Assembly (NCBI GenBank): GCA_947172415.1
Contig: OX359197.1
Span: 372,001 to 436,000, forward strand
From: Chondrosia reniformis
Taxonomy: Eukaryota > Porifera > Demospongiae > Chondrillida > Chondrillidae
Length of the DNA stretch: 64,000 nucleotides
Direction: 5' to 3'
Shown here: positions 48,082 to 58,962 of the stretch, one piece after another
Position numbering within the stretch: position 1 is the stretch's first letter
How the letters are laid out: every line of letters starts with the position of its first letter
The notes under the pieces: model-generated
Databases searched by the model: none
Told to the model about the DNA's origin: nothing
What the model saw: only the letters and a program-made list of their open reading frames with translations
Made by a program: the position numbers and the translations under genes

Positions 48082-49669
48082 AACTGTCTCCGCTGATTGC
48101 TGTGTGTGACGCTGTCATTATCTGAACTATCATTGCAATTTATAGGTCTTAGTCTTAGGATTAACTCAAGTTATCTCTTTCCGTTAGTTAGAATTTCTGG
48201 CTGCTGAATTTGTAATCTTGCGTTATTGGAAAGGTTACGATGAATAATGAATTTCATGACAATATATATCTTGTGCTATATCAATCCGATGTATTAGCAA
48301 ACAACACCTCATAAATCACCAACGAAGCGATTTTCGGTTATTTGCAGCGATTAATGCACGTTTTTCTAAATGTCAAAATATGTTTCGACGCTCTACACGC
48401 TCTACAGCGTTCAAAAATCGGTTAACCAGGAATAGGCCCATTGCGTTCCAAAATTCATTTTTTCTTTTATTGAATGGACTACCGCTAATATGCGAACTTA
48501 TACGGACACGTAAAAGTTATAAATCGTCATAAATATTTCCGAACTAGGGAATAGACAGCCCTATGCCCGAATACACTCTACAAGAAGCATGTTAATTGTG
48601 AAAAGCGAAAATTGTGGTCTTCTCGGCCGCCATTTTTAGATAAAAGATCATGGTTTTCGGCATATTTCTCTTGTCTAAGACGTTATTTCGAGATTTTCGT
48701 CAAAAAAAACTTTCAAATCAATTTAAAACAAGTAATATTAAGAAGAAAAAAAGAGGGAATACAAGTAAATGAAAAAAAAACACTTACAAAAATGATGTTA
48801 GAACTGCAAAAAATATCGAAACAAGACAGTGACTATATGATAAGGCTAATCATACAGAAGTTGCATACACTTCTGTGTTTGGGCACACCATTCCTACTTC
48901 AGTTATGGTTAAGCAGCAATGGCAGAGGTGCAATTTCCATTAAAATCAAATAATTGCTTATTTTGAAAGTTTTCACTGCGTTCTTTACAATACTCATTCA
49001 AAACATCATCTATAAAATCAAAATGTATGTACATAAAACAAAGATATGAAGATGATTTATGATACAGTCTAAACAATTTTCATTTTGCAATTTCTATGTA
49101 TATTATGGAAGGATATTATATATAATTATTATGTATGTTCATGGACAACTATTATTACACTTATACATCTATTTAACAATTGGCAGCTTTCAGGAAGCTT
49201 AAATTAACTTGAAGGATTCTTAAGGGAAAGGAACTGTTAAGATTACGACTGTATGTATATTAGCCTAAGAAAGTGGACAAGTAATTTGTGTGGGGGAGGG
49301 GGGGGGGCAGCAGCCCCACAAGTTTTAAACTTGTTAACTTATTCAGGAATACTTACTAATGTTAGGTGACAAGTATCCATTAGTCAATGCCATTACAAGA
49401 AACTACATAGGAATAAATGTAAAAGTATCATGCTACATGGCATATAATGGCCATACAGACATGCATAAAATGAGTTCAATTTATTGCATTGCCATATTAG
49501 CAAAAATAACCTTGTTTTTGTCAAGATATCCATGGTCCAATGAGTGACTATCTTCTCCTTGATTTTCTAATAGCATACATGCAGACATATGCAAAAGCAA
49601 ATGTGTACATATATTGGTTTAAAACAAAAAATATATGTGTACATGCATACAACATACTAGTTATCCCGT
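48082..49669. other. Intergenic region after the transglutaminase
   Basis: 48082-48236 is shared with the duplicated copy at 58285-58445 (probable 3' UTR). 48290-48660 has a different composition, with more CpG and several GATTTTCGG-like and CTCTACA repeats, and ends in a GGCCGCCATTTT motif. After 48700 it becomes A-rich, then ordinary AT-rich sequence. I see no convincing gene. Confidence 0.5.
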
Positions 49670-52600
49670 CTTTATAGCCTTCCTGATTCTCTTCAACTGA
49701 TTCTTTTGTGTTGTCATCCTATATACAATGCATATAAAGCCTATAAGATGTTATAGCTTGTTTTCTGCTAAGAGTTAAAGATGGTTCCACTACAATTATA
49801 AGAGTAATTATAAGAGTAATGTTTTTATTACATATGTATGTATAAGGCGAGATTCTGGTTCCTATCAAGTAAACAACTTAATTCTGAGTGGGTGGGGGAA
49901 ATCCAGAGAAACCTGATGTCAGATTTTATGCACATACATAAATCAATTAGCTAACATTCGCTCTTTTAAGCATTGAGCCTCTTACATTAGCCTCCTAAGA
50001 AGTAATGGCTGCAAAATGTACTATACCATGACAATAAGGATGGCTAACAAAAATAGCACTGTACCTCAGGCATCTCCAAAGAATCACATTGTTTCAATTT
50101 ATCTTCAGGGATGTTGTTCCTCGTTTCATAAACTAAATAAAAAGACAGTATCTACATAGCAAGGACCTTAACCTTAGTTAAAATCACTTATCATAGAGTA
50201 TTACAGTACTCTTTGATAAGTAGGGAACACATAAATCATGGCTGCTCTATATTCAAAGTATTACATCTACTTATCATAAAATAAATTGGTTTCTTTCAGC
50301 CATATACAGTGTACTACATACTGAATGTGTCGGCACAGCATTCTGATCCCTGCTTCTCTTCAATGGATTCGTCTGTTTTACTGTCCTAGATTGACAAATG
50401 ATAAGAAGGTAGGTACGTAGGTACTGTATATGAATGCGAGAGTAAAAGATTGCGAATTACGAATTTAAGTAAACATTGTGGTTAAAAGAATACAAGATAA
50501 AGCTTAGGTGTATATATATGAAATTACTGAGGTGTCAAATCAATACGTGTCAAAAGATTGCGCATACAGTCAAAACTCGCAATTGGCATACTTTTGACAC
50601 ACGCATTCAATTCCCAACAAACGGTAAGTACACAAGTAAGTTGTACCTTCAAGGAAACCTCAAAATGGCCTCCTGGCTCTGAGACATCTTTAGAGTTGCA
50701 CAATTCTGTGAAATTGCCTAAAGAATATAAAAGGCTAGTCAAATAGTAACAAACAGTTCAAAAGTTAATTTTCATATTGCCTTGCTTAAGGTCTGACTCA
50801 GAAAAACTTCAGAAAGATACAAGAGAAGTTACCTAATTATTATAATGAAGCATGCAGAAGACATACAAGCTTATATGACAAGCTACAAAGGTCAGTGTTT
50901 TTATTGCTATGTACGTACATCTGCACATATTATACACAAAAGGTATACTGTACAATACACGGCATAGTTAACTCACAAGTATCTGTTTCTGTGCAGGCAA
51001 CCGACAAATCAGTCTCTATTAAAGACTGCTTTGGAATTGTTTCCAAAGGTTGTGAAGACTTGTCATCACCTCCCTGTAAAGGCTGCCACTTTTAAGATGC
51101 ATAACTCAGCTTCCCTTCAAATAAAGAGATTACTAAATCAACCTCTATTATAGATTTCATAAGCTAATAATATTATACATAATCCAAAGTCACATTAAAA
51201 GATGACTTAAACAACCTGAAATTAAAGAGATGCATTTGTCTCAAAATCTTAGGGACAAATTCCTTTCCTTTTTAAATGATATTTTAACAGATGTATTACC
51301 TGCAACAAATTTTTCCTTAAACATTTCAGCTTTTAAGCTTTGAACAGGTATGGCAATGCTGTCAGAGTCACACTACATAAAAGTACTAATGTGACTGTTA
51401 CATAAAAGTGCACAGCAATATCTCCAGCACCTTAAAAACCAATGAATCTTTATTCAGCACTCTAAAACAAGATTCAAATCCAATAGCAGGTTGATAAAGT
51501 GCATCAAAGTTGCCCCATGTCTAGGAAATACAGCAATATACATATATGTACTCAGACTGAAAGTATAAATGCATTACTATCCTCCTACGTACCTGTCTTC
51601 TTTTACATGTATCAAATTGACATCGAGGCGAGCCAAAAGGCCGGCTTCCCTACAGGCATAAAAGGACTTCTTCAAAATGCTCATAAACGTATCCAATAAA
51701 CAGCTTACGTACAGTCAACACTAATTCATCAGGCTTATAGTTGTTGTCTCCCTATAATGAGAAAATTATATTAAATAATTTGAATGCTATAAATTTGCAT
51801 AACACATGATACCATATGAGTTTTAATTCACGTCATATGCTCGTTTAATGGCTTTTGCATAATTATATAATCATTTGCAAGAGAAGTGGCAGATTTGCAC
51901 TTTGGGAGAGAAAGCACTGTAGTTCAAATATTTGTGTTATATAATTATGCATGCTATAATTATATGACACTTACTTCTTCTTCAACGGCAAATGGCAAAT
52001 CATCTTCAACTTCCTGCTGCTGTGGAAAATGGCCCTGCCTTGGATATAGGTCCTGAAGCAATGGCAATAACCTCCTAGACCTAAAAACAACAACTCTATA
52101 GTTGGAACTTTAGCAGTAATGCAAAAATGGCATACTAACCATTTAATAGCATTATTAACAATAGACAACAGCCATTGCTTGAAATAGCAAAGAAGTACAG
52201 AAATTACACAAAGTGCCCAAATTGCACCACCAAAAAACACCAAAATCACGGGTATTACCCAAAATGGGAACTTCCGATTTAGTTCTATAAGGAAGACATA
52301 TAGACAGCAGATTAAATGTTTAAAATGGAAACATTAAACAATTAAAATTAAAATGTATGTATTAGTTATTTAGCTCTCTGTATATTTTTATTGTGCAACC
52401 CTTCATTAAATAATGTCAGTATCCTATTATGATTGCAACAAATACTTCCTATCACTTCATAAATAAAGTACTACACCAGAAGTTGGCAATTACAAAAATG
52501 TCCACTTTAAAAGCCGTCTCAATAAGCAAATAATCTTTGGAAGGAAGTATTCTTTTTAAAAATCCATAAATCAAAAGTCTTTGGTTTGAACCTGAGTGCT

Positions 52601-53958
52601 ATCTGTGTAATATATACATACATAATTTAGATTGTATTTGTAAAATATGCAAATTAGGTAATTTACATTGTATTCCTTAAAAGTGCACAGAAGGTGTGGT
52701 CTCACCATTTACAGTGACGGTAGTATTCCCCCATGTAAAGTTTTCATCATACAAAAATTGGATACCACACATTGCCCATCCACTGAACTTCTGCATAGCT
52801 TCTACCTTTAATTGATACAAGCATTTTCCCCCTAATGAGTCGAGACAAACAAAAAATTCATTATCCTTATAAATAAATTTGTAGTCCACTACAATTCTCT
52901 TAGGAAATGAATTTTGTATCTGAATAGCTATATCATGACAATATATGCAAAAAGTACATGCAGAAGACTAATAGCTACAGTGACCTTTCTGGTCGGAATA
53001 TATATAACCTAAGGGGTACATGATAAGGGTATTAGAATATAGAATACATGCATATATGCCCATTATAGTAAGCAAATTTGCTAGAAAATTAATAAATTTC
53101 ATGCCGTCTCTCTTGTCTCTAGAATACTTTCGAACATTTCATTTGCAACTGAGAGCGCAGGTATCATTCACCTTGGATTAGTTATCGTCAGGGGGACCAG
53201 TTATTGCCTACCATGAATGGACTACTTTTGGCCCCGGACTGTGACCGCACCCAACGCCCCCTCACCCTCACGCCCCCAAACTCGAACTACTTGCTGGTTT
53301 TTAGATGTGTGGTTCATTGATTCTGTTCACACTTGAATGCCGTTAATTTCAAGGCCAAATGTTGTAGAAAACCTTTTTGCACAAGCTTTACATTGCATAG
53401 TACTGTTTTAGTAAAGGTGGCTTCTAAATCCTTTTCATTGGTTCAATGTTCGACACAAAAGAAGATAGAGCTAATTTTAAGCTTAGAAAGCAAAAGCTTG
53501 TGTATGTGACTGTCTGGGAAGTGCAGCCTGGTAGCCTTGTAAAGTATATCATTATGCATGGGTACTTTAATAATAACAACAACACATACAGTGCATGGGG
53601 ATCTCGACTCTTACCTTCATTGTCAAAATCTATCGTGAAATGTCCTAAAGATTCTAGCTTTTCAATCGTGTTAAATTGACCATCCAAATGTTGAAATTTG
53701 AAAACCGGTATGACATTGCAGCTTATGTTATGAGTCACTTTAACGGAACATGTAAAGGTAAGATTAGCACCTTCATCAACTGGATTTGGTGAGCCTTCTA
53801 AAGTTATCCGCGTGTCTTCAGCAAGTGAAGCTATAGAAAGATAATAGAATAAGGATTTCTTTTAACTGCATCGCACTTAACATTGAATGGATCATCTTTC
53901 ATGAGAGATGTTGGTAAATCTGACACTTACGGCTTAGGAAAATCAAAAGCAGCAGCAT
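49670..53958 (-). CDS. Single-pass Ig-like receptor with multi-exon cytoplasmic tail
   Basis: Exons (transcript order) 53931-53958, 53615-53830, 52706-52927, 52140-52284, 51975-52080, 51713-51751 and 51300-51372 join in phase. The start MLLLLIFLS is a short signal peptide. SPNPVDEGANLTFTCSV looks like the first strands of an immunoglobulin domain, followed by a Cys-containing extracellular part (LDSLGGKCLYQLKVEA, GWAMCGIQF, NFTW glycosylation site). The transmembrane segment is about FWVIPVILVFFGGAIWALCV, followed by an acidic cytoplasmic tail. Further likely tail exons near 50970-51092, 50655-50732, 50321-50387, 50067-50129 and 49670-49718 chain with each other, and two encode similar pieces (DSKTDESIEEKQ; DDNTKESVEENQ). 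The phase between 51300 and 51092 does not match, so an exon is missing and the 3' end is unsure. No enzyme domain and no recognised family. 264 bp separates it from the next receptor gene. Confidence 0.7.
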
Positions 53959-54222
53959 GCTCGATATTTCGAAGACACGTGGTTACGATCTTCAGGTTAG
54001 AGCGTCACGTCACGTGACCGCCAGGTTTAGATTGCGCAATGCGTAAAACTTGCGCGTAACATCGAAACGTCTTACCTGATAGAGTATACTCTGTATATAC
54101 ATACATGGTCATTCCTCAAGCATGTATATGACTGAGTGTAAACTTTAAAAGATATTTAGTAAATTTTTCTATTCTTAAAAAGTTACACAAGTCCATCTTG
54201 GTAGCTTGCTTTGCAGTATTGT

Positions 54223-57200
54223 TCAAGTTTGCACTGTTCTCCATACAGGATTATGAAATGTGATACTACCTTCTCCTACATACCCTGGATTTGGTTCTAA
54301 TTCACATCCCGATTGAGTTAATAATGTAGAATATGACTCTAACTTTTCCTCCTTTTCTTCTTGATTGTAGCTGCATTGAAAGGTGTCTAATTTTCCATAC
54401 CCTGGATTTGGTTCTAAGCAACATTGTGGTTCATAGTCAGCTGGCAAGTTAGATTTCTCTTTCAATTCATAATTTTCAGTAGCTGTAAGTTTATTTAAAA
54501 ATAGGCTTTAGAGATATTCAAATGTATATATAATACTTATACATTTACATTACCTTACCCTTTTGCCTTTGTTTTACACGATAAAATACTGAAATAGCAG
54601 TAACCAGAAAGAGAGAAATCAATACAGATGTCACGATTACTGATGCTACAGATATTATAGCAACAAAGATAATATCCCTTTGAGTTAGTTGAGTTGTGTT
54701 CAATCTAGGTACATCTTGTGTACTGAACTGCAATTTAAAATAAAAAAATAAAAATTGAACAACATAATATGTATATAATATCTATTATTTGTAGATGCAT
54801 GCAATGTGTTTCTGCATGTATAACCTCTAGCTTGACTGATTCCCATAAAGTTGTTCCATTAACCATAGATGTCTTTGCTATTGCATTATGCTTTGCAAGT
54901 GTAACATTGTCACTTGAAAATAATGCAGCCAATGTGTGAGTAACGGTTTTACTTCTTAGCATCTGATACTCTAATAAATTCAAAGTGAATACACAATAAC
55001 TTCATGATCGTTTGTATGCAACCTGTATATTAAGACCACCTGTATATTAAGATCACTTAGTTCGGTCCCACAGGTGGTCTTTATATACAGGTTCCACTGT
55101 ACATGTTTTTTATCAACACTAGTCAAATGCTTTTACCACTTAGAAAATACATACCTATCACCAAAAGAGTTCCAGTCCAGTCATTTAAAGAAGACCCACC
55201 ACCATATGATACTCTCAATGTTGCTTCATTTTGGTCCAACTTAACATTAACAATAATGAAGACAGCATCACAGCCAGGTGCTGTATAATTGACCTTATAA
55301 TCAGGAGGCAGTTGTAGCTCATTATTAATGTACATATATGGAAGAAAGTCGATTATAGTAAAATTGCAACACAGATTCCCATTTTCACCATGATAAACAG
55401 GATTGTTCAATACAGTGCATTCTGAATAGGAAAAGGTCATAGAAAATGAAGGCATATGCAAATATTTGAATAGATATAGTTATTCTGTAACAGTAAAATT
55501 TATTTATAAAGTTTTGTTGTTGTATCACTTATTAAATATAAACAAGATATCTTATAAGTATTAGTTATACCACGGCGCTGACGTATATAAACCCATATAC
55601 ACCAAAGCGCCGTGGTGATATATACTCCGTAGCTTCTTATCATTATTTTGGCGGGACTTTCAGGATGGCTCATCTAGTGTCTGGTTAGTTTTGCTTAAAC
55701 GCTGACGACTTCATAGAATGCTCTTGCCCTGACTACTCCAACTGTCCTAAATGTAAGGAGAATTGTCCACCCTCCAAGTAGAAACATCTTAGTTTACCAT
55801 ATTTGGGCAGGGATATAACAGAATTTAAGAATCCGATACGTAATATACTCCGTTGCCGGGGCAACCGCCTGTGTTTAAATTTCGTAACCATGATATAACT
55901 AGTCTCGTGCCCAGCCCCCCTTCCACAAAAATGGCTGCCGCCCGCATAAAGTGGGTCTGGCACATTTTGCTGCATTTCTTGGTCTTGCTGACTCAGCATA
56001 CCAGGATTCTGGAGGGCCAATCAGATTGCTCGAAAATATTATATTGTAAATAATACTACTATAATAATAAAAATTGAAATGTGCGCTTGAAAATTACCTG
56101 CTCGATGATGGACGCTTCTAGCGTGATACCAAGGTGAGGAACTGAAACACAGCTGTCCATTTCACGCCGACGCGGTGTCGAAACTCATACAATTATTTCC
56201 TACTGTATTTATTATACTATTATAATATAATATTTTCGAGCAATCTGATTGGCCCTCCAGAATCCTGGTATGCTGAGTCAGCAAGACCAAGAAATGCGGC
56301 GAAATGTGCCAGACCCACCTTACGCGGGCGGCAGCCATTTTTGCGGAAGTGGGGCTGAACACGAGACTATGATATAACAGGATTTAAGAAGCTATATACT
56401 GCATCGGCTTCTTAAATTCTGTTATATCCCTGCCCAAATGTGGTAAACTAAGACGTTTCTACTTGGGGGGTGGACAATTCTCCTTACATTTAGGACAGTT
56501 GGAGTTGTCAGGGCACGCGCAAGAGCATTCTATGAACGTGCCCTCGTGACTCTTACGTATAAAACCCATATACACCTCAGCGCCATGGTATAACCATAGA
56601 CTACTAGGGAACAATAAAAATTTTCTACAAAAATAGTGAAGATGTAGGGATGACACAAAAAGCACAGAAACAAGAAAGGGATGTTACACAGTGAAGCATT
56701 AGCTATATATACATGAATCATACAACACCCTTGCTTGTAGGATTCATGTATAGCTAATGCTTCACTGTGTAGTTTCTGTACTTTTTATAGAGCATAAGCT
56801 AGGAATTCTAAACCCATTTTGGTTTCGCAATCTTCGACTGATATGACGTCATTAAAATGGCGAATTTATTGAGGCCTTGACTCTGGGGCCATGAAAACCG
56901 TCATGCTCAATAATAGTGTTATCGCTCTCGCTTCTACAAAAGAATACAGCTCGGAAACTTTAGAGTATTTTCGCTTAAGAAGTAGTCCGAAGGCTTATTT
57001 CGTTTTTTAGTTACAGCGGGCGAAGAAGATGAAGATGAAGAAGATAAGGAAGACAACGAAAATGGGAAATTTCAAAGTTCGTTCATTTGCCAGCGGAACA
57101 CGATCGCATGCCTTAAAGGCCAGTTTATAGCATGGCTGGTCTATTTTTAACTATACATAGCCTTTTTTCGGCGATTTTCAGCCTATTTTCGGATTTTCGC

Positions 57201-57565
57201 TCATATACAAATGTATAGGGAAAACGAAACAACCGGTACCATCCCTACATAGAGAGTACTACCGCACTCTCTGATATAGCTAAACTACGTAGTTTATTTA
57301 GTCTATGGTATAACTAATACTTATAGCTTCACATACTTATTGGCATTAGCTGTGAATTGCCAAGAACTGAAATTAAAATGACTACATATACTCCAGCAAA
57401 TAGAGGATTATGATACCACCTGCATCTACAGGGAAAGATAACTTGTAAAAGTATATACTGGAAATACATATATATAGACACATGCATGCAGTTAGTAACT
57501 TTGACTTTACACTAAATTTAAGGATGATTAGATACTTACCTCCAGACAAGAAAGGCAGAGTTCAT
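54223..57565 (-). CDS. Single-pass receptor with NPGY tail motifs, 318 aa, 6 exons
   Basis: Exons 57540-57565, 57337-57425, 55155-55421, 54825-54970, 54559-54727 and 54223-54482 join in matching phases (319 codons). The N-terminus MNSAFLVW runs into a hydrophobic signal sequence (LFAGVYVVILISVLGNSQ). The extracellular region has paired cysteines (KCTVLNNPVYHG, LCCNFTIIDF, APGCDAVFIIV) and Asn-glycosylation sites (NFT, NYT, NVT, NGT, NTT). The transmembrane segment is IIFVAIISVASVIVTSVLIS, followed by the basic stop YRVKQRQK. The about 90-aa tail contains LEPNPGY twice, NPxY-type sites that can bind PTB domains or drive endocytosis, plus NYELK. No enzyme domain. Family not recognised. Intron 2 is almost entirely a 1.77-kb foldback element. 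Confidence 0.75.
55703..55782 (+). other. Cys-rich peptide segment in left arm of the element
   Basis: Reads DFIECSCPDYSNCPKCKENC then PPSK and a stop. The mirrored segment in the other arm differs slightly but keeps the cysteines. No start or exon chain leads into it, so this may be an exon relic. Confidence 0.45.
55852..55865. promoter_or_regulatory. X-box (RFX) palindrome
   Basis: GTTGCCGGGGCAAC fits the RFX X-box (GTTGCC-N2-GGCAAC) perfectly. It lies inside the foldback element; the block is repeated at 57645-57658. Confidence 0.4.
56460..56541 (-). other. Cys-rich peptide segment in right arm of the element
   Basis: Minus strand: GTFIECSCACPDNSNCPKCK then ENCPPPK and a stop. It differs from the left arm by a two-residue insertion (AC) and point changes while preserving the CxC...CPKC...C pattern. 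Confidence 0.45.
56688..56771. repeat. 84-bp hairpin
   Basis: ACACAGTGAAGCATTAGCTA and its complement TAGCTAATGCTTCACTGTGT flank a short loop containing ACACCCTTGCTTGTAG. It lies inside the larger foldback element. Confidence 0.8.
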
Positions 57566-57644
57566 TTTTCGGGGTTCCTTGAAGTGACGTAAAACATTAT
57601 TATAGCTTCTTAAATCTTGTTACCACGGTTACGAAATTAAGGCG

Positions 57645-57658
57645 GTTGCCCCGGCAAC
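57645..57658. promoter_or_regulatory. X-box (RFX) palindrome, second copy
   Basis: GTTGCCCCGGCAAC, within a roughly 65-bp block that repeats, inverted, the sequence around 55852. It lies about 80 bp upstream of the first exon of the NPGY receptor gene, so it could be a promoter element. Confidence 0.4.
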
Positions 57659-57809
57659 GGAGTATACATAAAACGTATAATATCGTATTATATAAACCAT
57701 TTTGATCACGTGCAGCGCTTAGCAGTCTTTACCCGAACAATATTTTCATTATGTGTCTTAGAAAAGACAAAGATTCACAGTGTCACTGATGAAGGGTGGA
57801 GCTGTATGT

Positions 57810-58445
57810 ATTGACATGGACATGTTCATGACACCAGACATTGATGGTATCCTAGTTGGTGGGGACTTCATAAGTCGTTAAATTAGAGTTTAAGGCCTTT
57901 AGGACATATAGTTTTAACTACCTTATTAGAGGTATTGATATATATCTATATATATGTACATTGAATATTAATGAGACATATCTATCTGGTTAGTATAAAG
58001 ATATATTCACAAATAATGTAAAACACCAAGTCTTCTCTATATATTAGATCCAAATGTGTTATAGTTACTGCATACATATAATATAGCACATTTTATGCAT
58101 ATGTTTACAGATCCCTCTCCTATTCATATTACAGGACTGTAGCCCCTGGGGGTATGGCTGAGGCAACATTTGATATTGTGCCCAAGAATGCTATTGAACC
58201 AACCCGAACTCTCATTGTCTCCTTTGAGTCCAACATTTTGGAGACTATCATGGGACAGGGGACCTTTAATGTGGTCCAGTAGAACTGTCTCCGCTGATTG
58301 CTGTGTGTGACGCTGTCATTATCTGAACTATCATTGCAATTTATAGGTCTTAGTCTTAGGATTAACTCAAGTTATCTCTTTCCGTTAGTTAATGTAGAAT
58401 TTCCGGCTGCTGAATTTGTAATCTTGCGTTATTGGAAAGGTTATG
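57810..58445 (+). pseudogene. Duplicated 3' end of the transglutaminase gene
   Basis: Exon 10 is represented by a damaged piece (ACACCAGACATTGATGGTAT, then TAGTTGGTGGGGACTTC). Intron 10 remains alignable (CCTTTAGGACATATAGTTTT), and exon 11 is almost identical to 47934-48081, with an intact acceptor and the same stop. The likely 3' UTR is also copied, up to about 58445. Retention of the intron shows a DNA-level duplication about 10 kb away, not retroposition. No upstream exons exist here, so it cannot encode an enzyme. Confidence 0.85.
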
Positions 58446-58885
58446 ACAGTTTTTTTGGTGAATATCATACAAATGATGGTATATAATTCAATTTTGGGGT
58501 CCTGATTAAATATTTGTTTTATTGCCTATATATTAATATATAATATATATTCAACTATATATACCCAGGGCCTGTTACTATATAAGCCCATAATATCAGA
58601 TGCTGCAATATATAGCAACACAGCCTATTGTTTGTATTATATAAACCTGTGGAGGTACATGCAATATATTATACTGGAATCACCAACACTTTTATGTTCC
58701 TGCATGAAGAAAACATTACAGATTAGTCTTTTTAAAAAGTAATTAAAACTTACTGAATTTCTAAGAGCAGTTGCTGGATGTAGAGAAAGGTATGATTCAA
58801 GTCAAGAGATGGAACTTGAATGCATCTACACTTCATCCGACCTCAACAAGAAACACATGAAAACATGAGAGAAACAGTGTGACCT

Positions 58886-58962
58886 AATAAGACATAACAT
58901 ATTGAAAGGAAACTATACTTACCTAATAAGACATAATATATTGAAAGGAAACTATACTTAAG
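58886..58962 (-). repeat. Tandem duplication including a splice donor
   Basis: The unit CCTAATAAGACATAA(C/T)ATAT plus TGAAAGGAAACTATACTTA occurs twice. On the minus strand its junction reads TTAG/GTAAGTATAG, a strong donor. Confidence 0.8.

Larger units (their letters stand above)
55553..57325. mobile_element. 1.77-kb foldback element with 19-bp terminal inverted repeats
   Basis: TATAAGTATTAGTTATACC at 55553-55571 is perfectly complemented at 57307-57325. Inside, about 400-bp arms (55640-56060 and 56180-56560) face each other as imperfect inverted copies, and an 84-bp hairpin lies at 56688-56771. No transposase is seen. It fills receptor intron 2 (55422-57336), ending 11 bp from the donor of exon 2. 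Confidence 0.75.

Noticed and set aside
48612-48953. 113-aa frame rich in Lys and Phe
   Set aside because: A-rich low-complexity sequence, no family resemblance and no splice context; likely chance.
51713-51751. Read-through of this receptor exon to a stop shortly after (ending EEVLLCL)
   Set aside because: A donor GTACGT follows ACT and a good in-phase downstream exon exists at 51300-51372; kept only as a possible alternative end.
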